Positions 16,459-25,783 of a DNA stretch of 37,677 nucleotides are shown here, piece after piece (within the stretch, counting starts at the first letter, position 1; each line of letters begins with the position of its first letter). Source of the DNA: Bryobacterales bacterium (lineage in GTDB: Bacteria > Acidobacteriota > Terriglobia > Bryobacterales > Bryobacteraceae); the NCBI GenBank assembly GCA_003167495.1, contig PMSX01000122.1:1-37677 (forward strand), in the 5' to 3' direction. The translations under genes were made by a program, and so were the position numbers. Under the pieces are notes generated by a model. The model was not told where the DNA came from. It did not search any database and saw only the letters and a list, made by a program, of their open reading frames with translations.

Positions 16459-19400
16459 ATGCCGTTATCCGGTTTCGATCCGATTATTGCCCAATGGTTC
16501 GCCGACCGTTTTGTCTCTCCCACGCCCCCTCAAATCCTCGGCTGGCGTGAGATTGCCGCCGGACACGACACGCTCATCTCCGCCCCCACCGGTTCGGGTA
16601 AGACGCTGGCTGCCTTCTTGATATGTCTGGATCGCCTGGTCCGCTCCGCGCGCGCGCAAACGCTGCCCGATGAGGTCCAAGTCGTTTATGTCTCGCCCCT
16701 CAAAGCGCTAAGCAACGACGTACACCGGAATCTCGAACTGCCCCTTGCCGAAATGAGCACGCTGGCTAAGACGCAAGGTATTTCGTTGATGCCGATCCGA
16801 ACGGCTGTGAGAACCGGCGATACGCCTGTGTCTGACCGCGCCCGAATGTTGAAGAAGCCGCCACACATTTTGGTCACCACGCCGGAATCGCTCTTCATTC
16901 TTCTGACGGCCGAGAAATCGCGGCAGATGTTGCGCGGCGTCTCAACCGTGATTGTCGACGAGATTCACGCGATCGCGGACGACAAACGCGGCTCGCACCT
17001 CATGCTGTCGCTGGCGCGCCTTGATTCTCTGATTGGGCGTCGTGCACAGCGCATCGGCCTATCGGCAACTGTCAAACCGATCGAAGAGGTGGCTCATCTG
17101 CTTGGCCCGGACACGCGCATCGTGGATACCGGACACCGGCGCAACATGGATCTCGCCGTTGAGGTGCCACGCGACGAACTCGCCGCAGTGGCAAGCACGG
17201 AATTGTGGAACGAGATCTACGACCGCGTTGCGGAACTGATTCTCGCCAATCGCACCACGCTGGTATTCGTGAATACCCGGCGGCTGTCGGAACGCGTTGC
17301 CCACGCTCTCGCAGAACGTCTCGGAGCAAATGCCGTTCTACCGCATCACGGCAGCCTTTCGCGCCAGCTGCGGCTCGATGCCGAGTCGCGCTTGAAACAG
17401 GGCGAGTTGCGAGCAGTCGTCGCTACCGCCTCGCTCGAGCTTGGCATCGACATTGGAACGGTGGATTTAGTCTGTCAAATCGGCTCTCCGCGCTCCATCG
17501 CCGTCGCTTTGCAGCGCATTGGCCGCTCGGGACACTGGGTGGGCGCCAAGCCGCACGGCCGCCTCTTCGCAACCACCCGTGACGAATTGATCGAATGTGC
17601 CGCGTTGATTTCTGCGATTCGCAAGGGCGATCTGGAACGAATCGAGATTCCGCAAAATGCCCTCGACATTCTCGCCCAGCAGATCGTGGCCGCAGCCGCG
17701 GCGGAGCCTTGGAACGAGGATGATCTCTTTGCATTGTTCCGTACCGCTTATCCATACAGAAATCTTGCCCGTCAGGATTTCGACGCCATTATCGAAATGC
17801 TTTCCGAAGGCATCGCGACCTCGCGCGGTAGAAGCGGGGCGCTGCTGCATCGCGATCAGGTGAATCGGCGCCTAAAGGGCCGGCGTGGCGCGCGTCTTGC
17901 CGCCATCACTTCCGGCGGCGCCATTCCCGAAAACGCAAATTACGCAGTCATCGCCGAACCCGACGGCAAGACAGTCGGAACGTTGGACGAGGACTTCGCC
18001 ATAGAAAGCCTAGCCGGCGATGTTTTTCTGCTCGGAACTCATTCGTGGCGCATCAAACGCGTGGAATCTGGGCGTGTTCGGGTGACTGATGCGCACGGCG
18101 CGGCGCCTTCCATCCCATTTTGGCTGGGCGAAGCGCCTGGGCGCTCGCGGGAGCTATCAGCCGAAGTAGCTCAAATCCGCGAGCGCGTTCTCGCCAATGC
18201 CGAGCCTGCGCCGGATTTTCTTATAAACGAATGCGGGTTGGAAGAAGCGGGCGCGAAACAAATCGCCGCTTATGTCCGCGCCGGTGCGGCCGAGTTGGGC
18301 GCCCTACCATCGCAAAGTGTCGTGGTGGCTGAGCGTTTTTTCGATCAAGCCGGCGGCATGCAATTCGTCTTGCATGCTCCGTTCGGTTCGCGTATAACAC
18401 GCGCTTGGGGTCTCGCCCTTCGTAAGCGCTTTTGCCGGACGTTCAATTTCGAATTGCAGGCCGCGGCTACAGACAATGGTCTGGTGCTGTCGTTGAGCGA
18501 CCAGCATTCGTTTCCACTCGAGCTCGTATTTGCATTTCTCAAGGCGGCAACGGTGGAAGACGTGCTTCGGCAAGCTCTGCTGACCGCTCCCATGTTCGGC
18601 GCCCGCTGGCGATGGAACGTCACGCGAGCGCTCGCCATTTTACGATTCAGCGGCGGCAAACGTGTACCAGCGCCGATCCAACGCATGCGCGCCGACGATC
18701 TGCTGGCCGCGGTTTTCCCGGATCAAGTTGCCTGCGCCGAAAACCTCAGTGGACCCATCCGCGTCCCGAATCATCCATTAGTCAACGAAACATTAGATAA
18801 CTGTTTGCATGAGGCTATGGATCTCGAAGGACTGCAACAGGTTCTGGAAGGTATTGAAGACGGGCGAATTCGCACAGTGGCCATCGACACAGTGCAAGCT
18901 TCCCCGTTCTCGCATGAGATTCTGAACGCGAACCCGTATGCCTTTCTAGACGATGCACCGCTGGAAGAACGCCGCACGCGGGCAGTTCAGCTGCGGCAAA
19001 AGCTCGGAACCGATGTGACGGGCGGCGAAGGCGTGCTTGATCCGGCGGTCATCGATCAGATTTCTGCGGAGGCGTGGCCGGAGGCGCGCGATGCCGACGA
19101 GTTGCACGATGCCTTGCTCACGCTGGTGAGAATGCCGCCGGTGGAGGAATGGCGAACTTTTTTTGACGAGCTTGCGGCCACGGGACGAGCTTCAACGATC
19201 ACCCCGAATGGTTCGGCCTATTGGGTTGCCACTGAACGTATGTCTGTTGCCGGCGACCCGAATGCCGTCGTTGCCGGCTGGCTCGAATCCCTTGGACCGG
19301 TAACCGTCTCCGATCTCGCGGCCAAGCTCGCGTTTCCACCGGATGCGGTCGAAGCGGCTCTGTTAAGCGTCGAAGCGCAAGGACGAGTGCTGCAAGGGCA

Positions 19401-20484
19401 TTTCCGCAGCACGCAGGGCGAAATCGAGTGGTGCAATCGCCGCATCCTGGCACGCATTCATCGCGCCACTCTCGGACGTTTGCGTCGCGAAATCGAACCG
19501 GTAACCGCCCTCGATTTTGAACGTTTCTTACAAACTTGGCAACATGTCTCGCCCGGAACTCAGCTGCATGGCGCAGATGGAACATTGCAAATTATCCGGC
19601 AGCTGCAAGGGTATGAAATCCCCGCGTCTGCATGGGAATCAGAAGTGCTCGCACGCAGAATCGCGAAGTATGATCCGGAATCTCTCGATGAACTCTGTTT
19701 TTCCGGCGACGTGATGTGGGCCAGGGTATCGCCGCATCCCGCAGTGGTGCAAAATCGCCGTGTACGGCCCACGCGAATCGCGCCGATAACGCTATTCTTG
19801 CGCGAAGACGCCGAGTGGCTGATGTGCGGGCAGGGTTTGGCCGACTCACTGGGACTCTCTCATCCTGCTCGCGAAGTGTTGCTTGCCCTGGAGCGAAACG
19901 GCGCCAGCTTTTTTGGCGACTTGGTGCGGCAATCGGCGCGCTTGGCGAGCGAAGTGGAAGACGGTCTTTGGGAGTTGCTGGCCGGAGGATTCGTGACAGC
20001 GGATGGATTCGATAATCTCCGCGCGCTGATTGATCCGAAACGCCGTCGCGGCGAAGGCCGGAGCAGCAAAAAACGCCCGCGCCATGCCGCCGGACGGTGG
20101 GCCTTGCTGCGTCCAATTGGCGCCACAATAACTCCCGAGGAGCGAGTCGAGCGTTTCGCGCGCCAGTTGCTTATCAGATGGGGCGTCCTCTTGCGTGACT
20201 TGTTGGTCCGCGAAATACTCGCGCCGCCATGGCGGGATCTATTGCCTGTACTCCGCAGGATGGAGGCGCGCGGCGAGATTCGTGGAGGACGATTTGTCTC
20301 TGGCTTCACGGGTGAACAGTTTGCCCGGCCCGAAGCGCTAGATTTGTTACGCTCGATCCGCCGTGATTCAGACAGAGGTGCCATCGCAGCCGTTACTAGC
20401 GCAGATCCGTTGAACCTCGCCGGTATTATTTTGCCGGGCCCGCGCGTAAGTCGCTTAGCGGTTATGGGCGCGATGCCCGCATGA
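16459..20484 (+). CDS. lhr: Lhr-type ATP-dependent superfamily 2 helicase
   Basis: The 1341-residue protein is a large 3'-5' helicase of the Lhr family, linked to DNA repair in other bacteria. Walker A is APTGSGKT (42-49), motif II is DEIH (167-170), motif III is SATV, and motif VI is QRIGRSGH (about residues 350-357). Residues 1-850 cover the Lhr core with the DEAD/DEAH-associated winged-helix region. The remaining 490 residues match the Lhr C-terminal domain, although the protein is shorter than the roughly 1500-residue E. coli form. It starts with ATG 16459 (MPLSGFDPIIAQWFADRF). It converges with lepB, with 15 bases between the stops. Confidence 0.93.
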   Translation: MPLSGFDPIIAQWFADRFVSPTPPQILGWREIAAGHDTLISAPTGSGKTLAAFLICLDRLVRSARAQTLPDEVQVVYVSPLKALSNDVHRNLELPLAEMSTLAKTQGISLMPIRTAVRTGDTPVSDRARMLKKPPHILVTTPESLFILLTAEKSRQMLRGVSTVIVDEIHAIADDKRGSHLMLSLARLDSLIGRRAQRIGLSATVKPIEEVAHLLGPDTRIVDTGHRRNMDLAVEVPRDELAAVASTELWNEIYDRVAELILANRTTLVFVNTRRLSERVAHALAERLGANAVLPHHGSLSRQLRLDAESRLKQGELRAVVATASLELGIDIGTVDLVCQIGSPRSIAVALQRIGRSGHWVGAKPHGRLFATTRDELIECAALISAIRKGDLERIEIPQNALDILAQQIVAAAAAEPWNEDDLFALFRTAYPYRNLARQDFDAIIEMLSEGIATSRGRSGALLHRDQVNRRLKGRRGARLAAITSGGAIPENANYAVIAEPDGKTVGTLDEDFAIESLAGDVFLLGTHSWRIKRVESGRVRVTDAHGAAPSIPFWLGEAPGRSRELSAEVAQIRERVLANAEPAPDFLINECGLEEAGAKQIAAYVRAGAAELGALPSQSVVVAERFFDQAGGMQFVLHAPFGSRITRAWGLALRKRFCRTFNFELQAAATDNGLVLSLSDQHSFPLELVFAFLKAATVEDVLRQALLTAPMFGARWRWNVTRALAILRFSGGKRVPAPIQRMRADDLLAAVFPDQVACAENLSGPIRVPNHPLVNETLDNCLHEAMDLEGLQQVLEGIEDGRIRTVAIDTVQASPFSHEILNANPYAFLDDAPLEERRTRAVQLRQKLGTDVTGGEGVLDPAVIDQISAEAWPEARDADELHDALLTLVRMPPVEEWRTFFDELAATGRASTITPNGSAYWVATERMSVAGDPNAVVAGWLESLGPVTVSDLAAKLAFPPDAVEAALLSVEAQGRVLQGHFRSTQGEIEWCNRRILARIHRATLGRLRREIEPVTALDFERFLQTWQHVSPGTQLHGADGTLQIIRQLQGYEIPASAWESEVLARRIAKYDPESLDELCFSGDVMWARVSPHPAVVQNRRVRPTRIAPITLFLREDAEWLMCGQGLADSLGLSHPAREVLLALERNGASFFGDLVRQSARLASEVEDGLWELLAGGFVTADGFDNLRALIDPKRRRGEGRSSKKRPRHAAGRWALLRPIGATITPEERVERFARQLLIRWGVLLRDLLVREILAPPWRDLLPVLRRMEARGEIRGGRFVSGFTGEQFARPEALDLLRSIRRDSDRGAIAAVTSADPLNLAGIILPGPRVSRLAVMGAMPA

Positions 20485-20499
20485 CGCGGCAATACTAAC

Positions 20500-21318
20500 T
20501 CAAGGAGTACGGCTCCCCGGATTCACAGGAAGCGGCTGCTGAGGCAAATCAGAATCAGGGAAGCCGCGGACGACTTTGAAACTTCGGCTCCATCTCGTAC
20601 GGGAAAAGAAATGCTGGCTGAGGTCAATCGCGTGTGTGAGCATCGAACCCGCCGAGTCTCCCAGTAGGTCCTCTGTTGATGCACGGTATGACCAGTAGAT
20701 GAGAAACGGCTTGCCAATGATGTTGTCCCTCGGAATGAATCCCCAATATCGGCTGTCCGAGGAATTGTCTCGGTTGTCTCCCATACCAAAATACGCATTG
20801 GCAGGAACCACAATCTCTCCAAAGCGAACATCTTGGTCAAGCATTGTCCGTTGTGCCTCTTGTGCGAGTTCTTCTTTCACCGGACGGCAACACTGCCACG
20901 GAAACTGATCAAGCATGGGATCATATTCGTATTTATGGTAAACATACGGTTCGTTCAGCCTTGTTCCGTTTCGATAAACGACACCGTTCGTAATTCTAAT
21001 GTGATCTCCCGGCATTCCGATTAGGCGCTTGACCAGCGTTTGCGTGAGATCGGGAGGGTAGCGGAATACAATGATGTCGCCATGCTTCGGCTCCTCGTAG
21101 GGGAGCAGATGCCTGGCCACCGGACCGGCGGGCGCATAGGCCAGTTTGTCAACCAAAAGGTGATCACCCTCCAGAAGCGTATCTTCCATCGATCCCGTCG
21201 GTATGACGAACGCCTGGCACAGTGTTGTCGTGGCAAACAGAAGGATAAGGATCGTAACTGCCCACTCAGCGATACTGTTACGCTTCGGTTTTGAGTTATT
21301 AACTCGAACTGCTTTCAC
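20500..21318 (-). CDS. lepB: Signal peptidase I
   Basis: The 272-residue membrane-bound serine protease removes signal peptides from Sec- and Tat-exported proteins. A single N-terminal membrane anchor (about 17-36) precedes the catalytic Ser43 in PTGSMEDTLLEGD. The general base Lys97 is in VKRLIGMPGD. The box E motif GDNRDNSSDSRYWGFIP follows. The length is normal. It has the minus-strand start at 21316-21318, and a family A repeat lies 47 bases upstream of the start. Confidence 0.95.
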   Translation of the reverse strand: MKAVRVNNSKPKRNSIAEWAVTILILLFATTTLCQAFVIPTGSMEDTLLEGDHLLVDKLAYAPAGPVARHLLPYEEPKHGDIIVFRYPPDLTQTLVKRLIGMPGDHIRITNGVVYRNGTRLNEPYVYHKYEYDPMLDQFPWQCCRPVKEELAQEAQRTMLDQDVRFGEIVVPANAYFGMGDNRDNSSDSRYWGFIPRDNIIGKPFLIYWSYRASTEDLLGDSAGSMLTHAIDLSQHFFSRTRWSRSFKVVRGFPDSDLPQQPLPVNPGSRTP

Positions 21319-21364
21319 CTAGTTTGGGCCATCGAAATTCTTCTACGTTGTTTCATGGTTTTAT

Positions 21365-21406
21365 CCGAATCCGAGCCGGGAGCATAAGCGACCCATCCCG
21401 GGCGAC
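21365..21406. repeat. Intergenic repeat family A
   Basis: The sequence CCGAATCCGAGCCGGGAGCA followed by TAAGCGACCCATCCCGGGCG is a divergent copy of family A. It lies upstream of both lepB and the zinc-ribbon gene, so here it is not at a gene end. The CCGGG/CCCGG arms are kept. Confidence 0.5.
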
Positions 21407-21544
21407 TACCCGAGTCAAGTGCACAGCCACTTAAATAGAATACGTCCCCAGCCGGCTTTTGTTCCATCCCTGCCGCACGCAGGACGGGTCGGCCGTTCCG
21501 ATAACAGATTATCGCTCCACCCCCAGTCTGTCGATACAGGATGT

Positions 21545-22048
21545 ATGTTCATCTGCCCGAAATGCAATATTGATCTGGCGGATCCCGAGTTGCTACCGGC
21601 GCCTCCCTGGTGGCGCCGGCCTCGGGGAACATCGGCCAGGCCCATGCCGATTTGCCCGTCCGGGCACAAGCTTCGCACCCTTGTCGGCTATACAACGGAG
21701 CAGTCACTGCCGTTTGCGTTCCTGCGTGGCTTGGGCCTATCGTGTACTCTTCTGATATTCGGGTTCGTAGAAGATAGTCTTCGCCGAACGGCCCAACAAT
21801 CGCAATGGATTTTAACGGTAGTGACTGGACTTATGTTTCTACTTGGAACCATCGCTTTCGGTTACGCCTGGACATGGGCTGGTGCGAAAGGGCCGGTTCA
21901 TCGGCTTACTTCGCGTGCCTGCGGCGTAGCTTTGGGTTGTCTCGTGCCCGCCATTATTTCGTCCCATGCGCTGTACTTCCATTGGGTGAATCCTGTAGCG
22001 GCGGCTTTGCGAGAGGAATTGAAATACTTGGTCTCCGTTTGGCACTGA
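21545..22048 (+). CDS. Zinc-ribbon-like membrane protein of unknown function
   Basis: The protein has 167 residues and I do not recognise a family. The N-terminus has a CPKC knuckle (MFICPKCNIDLADPE) and a second CPSGH pair (about residue 37), which together could bind one zinc. Three or four hydrophobic segments follow (about 56-75, 87-108 and 118-140), so it is probably a small inner-membrane protein with a cytoplasmic zinc ribbon. ATG 21545 puts the zinc knuckle at the very N-terminus, as is usual; the open frame upstream to 21419 looks non-coding. It converges with the dehydratase gene. Confidence 0.6.
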   Translation: MFICPKCNIDLADPELLPAPPWWRRPRGTSARPMPICPSGHKLRTLVGYTTEQSLPFAFLRGLGLSCTLLIFGFVEDSLRRTAQQSQWILTVVTGLMFLLGTIAFGYAWTWAGAKGPVHRLTSRACGVALGCLVPAIISSHALYFHWVNPVAAALREELKYLVSVWH

Positions 22049-22152
22049 TCTGTGCTGGTAAAGGTCAATGTGACCACCGGCTGCCCAATCTCCGATGCGC
22101 CCTCGGCTTGACTGCTGGGCACGGGTTACCGCATCCGAGCGCGTGGGGAACG

Positions 22153-23121
22153 CTAAGTCAGCAGCCACATTTTAATCTGCTCCTGGGTCAAGTTGCTGCC
22201 GCAAAGCACTGTTCCGATGCGCCCATATTCACTGAGGCTCGCGTGCTCCACTAACGCCGCAACACAAACCGCGCCCGCAGGTTCAACGATCAGCCTCTCT
22301 TCTTCCAGAAGGAGTCTCATCGCCGCACGAATGCTTGATTCCTCGACCAGCAAAACATCATCAACAATCCCGTTCATGTCCCACACTGCCTCGGGAATGG
22401 GAATGCGCACCGCGATGCCATCTGCGATGGTTCGTGCTTCTTTCGATTCGATAATTCGCCCGTCCTTCCAGGAATCGTGCATTGCGGGCGCGTGCACACT
22501 ACTAACCCCAATCATGCGCGTCTCGGGTGAATGGGCTTTTATCCACCTCGCCACACCGGTCAATAAAGCCCCATTTCCCAGCGGCAGCAGAACCGCATCG
22601 AACGATTTGCCTGACGCCAGTAACTCCACTCCGATCGATCCGGCGCCTTCAGCGATCTCCGTCTGTCGGCCATCCTCCACCAGGCATGCGCCATTCTGTT
22701 CCGCCCATCGAGCAGCAGCGATTTTTGCCGCGTCAAAGTCTTCGCCCTCAAGCTGAACAGCAGCGCCGAATCCCCTCATCTTCGTCACCTTCAGAGGATT
22801 CGCATGAACCGAAGCAAACACAGTCAGAGGGAGTCCGTGCGCTCGGCAGGCATATGCCAGAGCCTGGCCAAAGTTTCCGGCGCTCGCGCATACCATAGGC
22901 GTTACCCGCCCGGAAGCTGCCATCCGTTGCAAAAAGAAGCTCGCTCCGCGGCCTTTGAAGCAGCCAATCGGGTTGAGTGTCTCCACCTTGAGTGTCAATT
23001 CGCACTGAAATCTCGCAGACAAGCCTTCACTGACAAACTGAGGCGTATGCAGGAAGACGGGGTCAATGGCGAGCGCTGCATCTGCAATGTTGTCGAGCGA
23101 CAATCTCTGGTTTTTGTTCAT
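22153..23121 (-). CDS. Threonine/serine dehydratase-like PLP enzyme
   Basis: The 322-residue protein belongs to the beta family (fold type II) of PLP enzymes. The Schiff-base lysine is Lys56 in NPIGCFKGRGA, close to the SFKxRGA block of threonine dehydratases. ASAGNFGQALAYACR binds the substrate carboxylate, and the PLP phosphate loop is LGNGALLTG. It most likely deaminates threonine or serine to a 2-oxo acid and ammonia; racemase or other activities of the same fold are possible. No regulatory ACT domain is present, so it is of the catabolic length. Three near-tandem 14-15 base repeats lie upstream of its start. Confidence 0.82.
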   Translation of the reverse strand: MNKNQRLSLDNIADAALAIDPVFLHTPQFVSEGLSARFQCELTLKVETLNPIGCFKGRGASFFLQRMAASGRVTPMVCASAGNFGQALAYACRAHGLPLTVFASVHANPLKVTKMRGFGAAVQLEGEDFDAAKIAAARWAEQNGACLVEDGRQTEIAEGAGSIGVELLASGKSFDAVLLPLGNGALLTGVARWIKAHSPETRMIGVSSVHAPAMHDSWKDGRIIESKEARTIADGIAVRIPIPEAVWDMNGIVDDVLLVEESSIRAAMRLLLEEERLIVEPAGAVCVAALVEHASLSEYGRIGTVLCGSNLTQEQIKMWLLT

Positions 23122-23135
23122 GCGCTAATTCAGCT

Positions 23136-23178
23136 CTATCTTCTAGCCGCTATCTTCTTAGCTCCTATCTTCCAGCCC
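23136..23178. repeat. Three short tandem repeats (14-15 bases)
   Basis: The unit CTATCTTCTAGCC is repeated with small changes at 23136, 23150 and 23165 (CTATCTTCTTAGC, CTATCTTCCAGCC). The array begins 14 bases upstream of the dehydratase start and would lie in its leader or promoter. The role is unknown. Confidence 0.6.
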
Positions 23179-23193
23179 GCGCCGGAGGCAGGG

Positions 23194-23390
23194 CTAGCTT
23201 CTAAGTGCGGGAACCGCCATCGTCCGATTTCTCCACACGACGAGGGTTCCAACAAACAGGGCGCAAGTGCAAGCGGTACTGAGCGGAAGGCCCAAATCAA
23301 GCCCATTACTCAACCCAGGGGTCTCTCAGAACGCCAGCCAATCGCCCGCCGTCGTCCCTGCCGATCTTACCGCTATCCTCGAAGTAATTT
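23194..23390 (-). pseudogene. Possible decayed C-terminus of a small membrane protein
   Basis: On the minus strand one frame reads ITSRIAVRSAGTTAGDWLAF, stops at a TGA (23326-23328), then continues in the same frame as ETPGLSNGLDLGLPLSTACT and ALFVGTLVVWRNR up to a TAG at 23194-23196. The second part looks like a transmembrane helix with a basic tail. I suspect, without certainty, a remnant of a COG4705/DUF347-like membrane protein. The rest of 23122-23608 (487 bases) shows no convincing gene. Confidence 0.25.
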
Positions 23391-23608
23391 CCTTTTCTTT
23401 CTGAATTAACTCAGCAAGCAGAGAGGCAAAGGACGCGTTGTGCGCAGATTTTGGTCTAAGCCCGTAATTCACAAGGAACCGAGCCGTCTTGATCAACGGT
23501 GTACATGTTCCAGTGTGTACCTCCCCGTTTACCTCAAACTGACGAGCATTTGGTGGAGCGCCCTGCGTCTCGCCACTCCTGGCGCCGTCCGACTCGGCGT
23601 GCTTTCCG

Positions 23609-24811
23609 TCATTGCGCGCCGTAATGGTGGACCAGTGAGAGCCAGAGGCCAATGGTCTCGGCATCCCTTGCCCGGTCAACGGCGTTTTCCATCACAGCCG
23701 TTTGCACAAGGATCAGCTTCGATTGAGGGTCGATGAAAATTCGCTGACCGTTTGCCCCGAGAAGTGTAAACATCCTTCTCTGGCCAGGCAGGATCCACAC
23801 CTGATAGCCATAGCCGAAGAACGGCACCGGTTTCCCTGGGGCGAGCTGCGGGGTTGAATCGCTCACTGTGGTCGCCTGCACAACCCAGTCTTTCGGGATG
23901 AGCTGTTTGCCATTCCATGCGCCATCATTGGCGAGGAGACGGGCTAAGTGAGCGTAGTCGCGAAGCGTGGCGTTGAAGCAGCAGAAGGCGAGGTCGTGGC
24001 CGGAGGAATCGGTGTTCCAGGAAGCTTTCGATGTCGTGCCGATCTGACTCCAAATCTTCTCTTCGAGATAAGCGGATAAACTTTTGTGGAGCGCATTGCT
24101 GAGCACGAGACCCAAGACTTCTGCATCGGCGCCCGAATAGTGAAAGTGCGTCCCGCCGGGAAATGCCTGCTTGCATTCGGTCTTCAAGGTTTGTATTTTG
24201 ATTTCGCCCTCATCGCTATCGCTGCCCTGACACGTGATACCCGAGGACATATGCAGAAGATCGACGAGTTTGCTGTCGCCGTAAGGTGAGTCTTTTAACT
24301 CGGGAACGTATTTGCTGACAGTCTCCTCAATCGAGCCAATGGCATGGTCGGAGACGGCGATGCCGACCAGCATTGCCATGATAGTTTTCGCCATTGATTG
24401 AGAGGTGAGCCGGTCCTGCGGCGTGCGGTCGTATTGGTAAGCCTCAAAGAGAATTTGGTCGTCCTTGGCGATCAAGAGACCTGTGACGGGCAGATGGTTC
24501 AGGTAGTCAGTGATCTGATAGAGTTTGCCTGCATGGGAATAACGGATTTCCGGAGAATCGGCGGAAACGTGAAATTCCCAGGGCTTGGCGGAAGGGTTGA
24601 TGCTGTGGGCGGGAAAGAGCGTGTCGAAGTGACTGAAGTCCCCCACCATATATTTTCGTTCGAACATGGTGCTGGAAGAGCCCGTGGGGTAGTGCTCTGT
24701 TTGTCCATAAAGCTGCGCTTCCGGGCCGCCGGCGTTCATGACAGGAAGATGCGCGCTGCGAAGAGACCACGGGGCGAAAAGCAGAACGGATACAAGGAAA
24801 TGAAGTTTCAC
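23609..24811 (-). CDS. Class C beta-lactamase-related serine hydrolase, exported
   Basis: The 400-residue protein has a signal peptide (about residues 1-20) and the beta-lactamase/transpeptidase-like (class C) fold. The active-site motif is SMAK (Ser139, Lys142), in SQSMAKTIMAMLVGIA. The second motif is Tyr225-Ser-Gly in HFHYSGADAEVLG, where a YxN would be usual. Such proteins are esterases, D-aminopeptidases or peptidases, and mostly not resistance enzymes. It is divergent from the LysR gene with 96 bases between the starts, the usual arrangement of a LysR regulator and its target; regulation by that LysR protein is inference. Confidence 0.85.
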   Translation of the reverse strand: MKLHFLVSVLLFAPWSLRSAHLPVMNAGGPEAQLYGQTEHYPTGSSSTMFERKYMVGDFSHFDTLFPAHSINPSAKPWEFHVSADSPEIRYSHAGKLYQITDYLNHLPVTGLLIAKDDQILFEAYQYDRTPQDRLTSQSMAKTIMAMLVGIAVSDHAIGSIEETVSKYVPELKDSPYGDSKLVDLLHMSSGITCQGSDSDEGEIKIQTLKTECKQAFPGGTHFHYSGADAEVLGLVLSNALHKSLSAYLEEKIWSQIGTTSKASWNTDSSGHDLAFCCFNATLRDYAHLARLLANDGAWNGKQLIPKDWVVQATTVSDSTPQLAPGKPVPFFGYGYQVWILPGQRRMFTLLGANGQRIFIDPQSKLILVQTAVMENAVDRARDAETIGLWLSLVHHYGAQ

Positions 24812-24907
24812 GATAGCTAAATCGCTCCTTTACATCCATAATGGGCTTTTGGAGTTGTTGCTGTCAAAGACAAAATCTGCTCCAGTTAAGACAAAAGAGG
24901 TCCCAAC

Positions 24908-25783
24908 GTGGAATTGCGTTTGCTCGAATACTTCGTCGCCGTGGCCGAGTTGGAACATGTGGGCAAGGCGGCGCAGCGGCTGCACGTTTCTCAATCTCCG
25001 CTGAGCCGCCAGGTCCGGCGGCTGGAGAAAGAGCTGGATCTGCAGCTGTTCGTGCGGAGCCGGCAGCGGATCTATTTGACGGAATCGGGCCGCTGGCTGC
25101 TCCAGAGGGCAAAAGGCTTGTTGGGACAATTTGAGAAGATTCGCAAGGAAAGCGAGCAGCGAGCGCGCGGAGAGACGGGCACCCTCGCGATCGCCTTTAC
25201 CAGCGCTGCCATATGGAGTGGTATCCTCCCGCGCTTGATCAAGAAGTTTCGAACAAGGCACCCTGCGGCGAGATTCTCGCTGCAGCAAATGCGGTCAACT
25301 TTGCAGGTCGAAGCCGTCAAAGCAGGGCGCATTGACATTGGCTTCGTGTCTACTCTGCCGAATGAGGAGGGAGTCGAATATCAGTGCGTCGCGGAAGAAA
25401 ACTCTCTGTTGGTCATGCCCGGCAGCCACCCACTCGCGAAAGGCCGATCGATTCGCCCCGAAGATCTGGATGGCTTGAAATGGATCTTCCTTTCGGAGAC
25501 GATTTCGCTTGAGAAACAAAATCAGTTTTGCGCGGCGTGCGCAAAAATTGGTTTCGTTCCTGAGATTGTGCAAAACGTTACCGAGCCGGCCACGCTGCTC
25601 GCCTTTGTGGAGAGCGGTTTGGGAGTTGGCTTAATCCGGGGCACCGCCAGAAAATATGCGCCGCGCACACTCGCTTTCAGGGAAGTACCATGGATCCCGT
25701 TCAAGAATCGGACATTCATGATTCGAAGCGCCGGTGAATTGCGGCCGCTTGCTGCAGCACTTGCCCGCTACGTCGACCAATGA
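24908..25783 (+). CDS. LysR-family transcriptional regulator
   Basis: The 291-residue protein has the LysR winged helix at residues 1-60 (MELRLLEYFVAVAELEHVGK, AAQRLHVSQSPLSRQVRRLE) and a periplasmic-binding-protein-like effector domain at 90-290. The effector is unknown. The start is GTG 24908, with AGAGG at 24896-24900 as the Shine-Dalgarno sequence, 7 bases away. It is divergent from the exported serine hydrolase gene. The intergenic region 24812-24907 should hold both promoters and the operator. Confidence 0.92.
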   Translation: MELRLLEYFVAVAELEHVGKAAQRLHVSQSPLSRQVRRLEKELDLQLFVRSRQRIYLTESGRWLLQRAKGLLGQFEKIRKESEQRARGETGTLAIAFTSAAIWSGILPRLIKKFRTRHPAARFSLQQMRSTLQVEAVKAGRIDIGFVSTLPNEEGVEYQCVAEENSLLVMPGSHPLAKGRSIRPEDLDGLKWIFLSETISLEKQNQFCAACAKIGFVPEIVQNVTEPATLLAFVESGLGVGLIRGTARKYAPRTLAFREVPWIPFKNRTFMIRSAGELRPLAAALARYVDQ

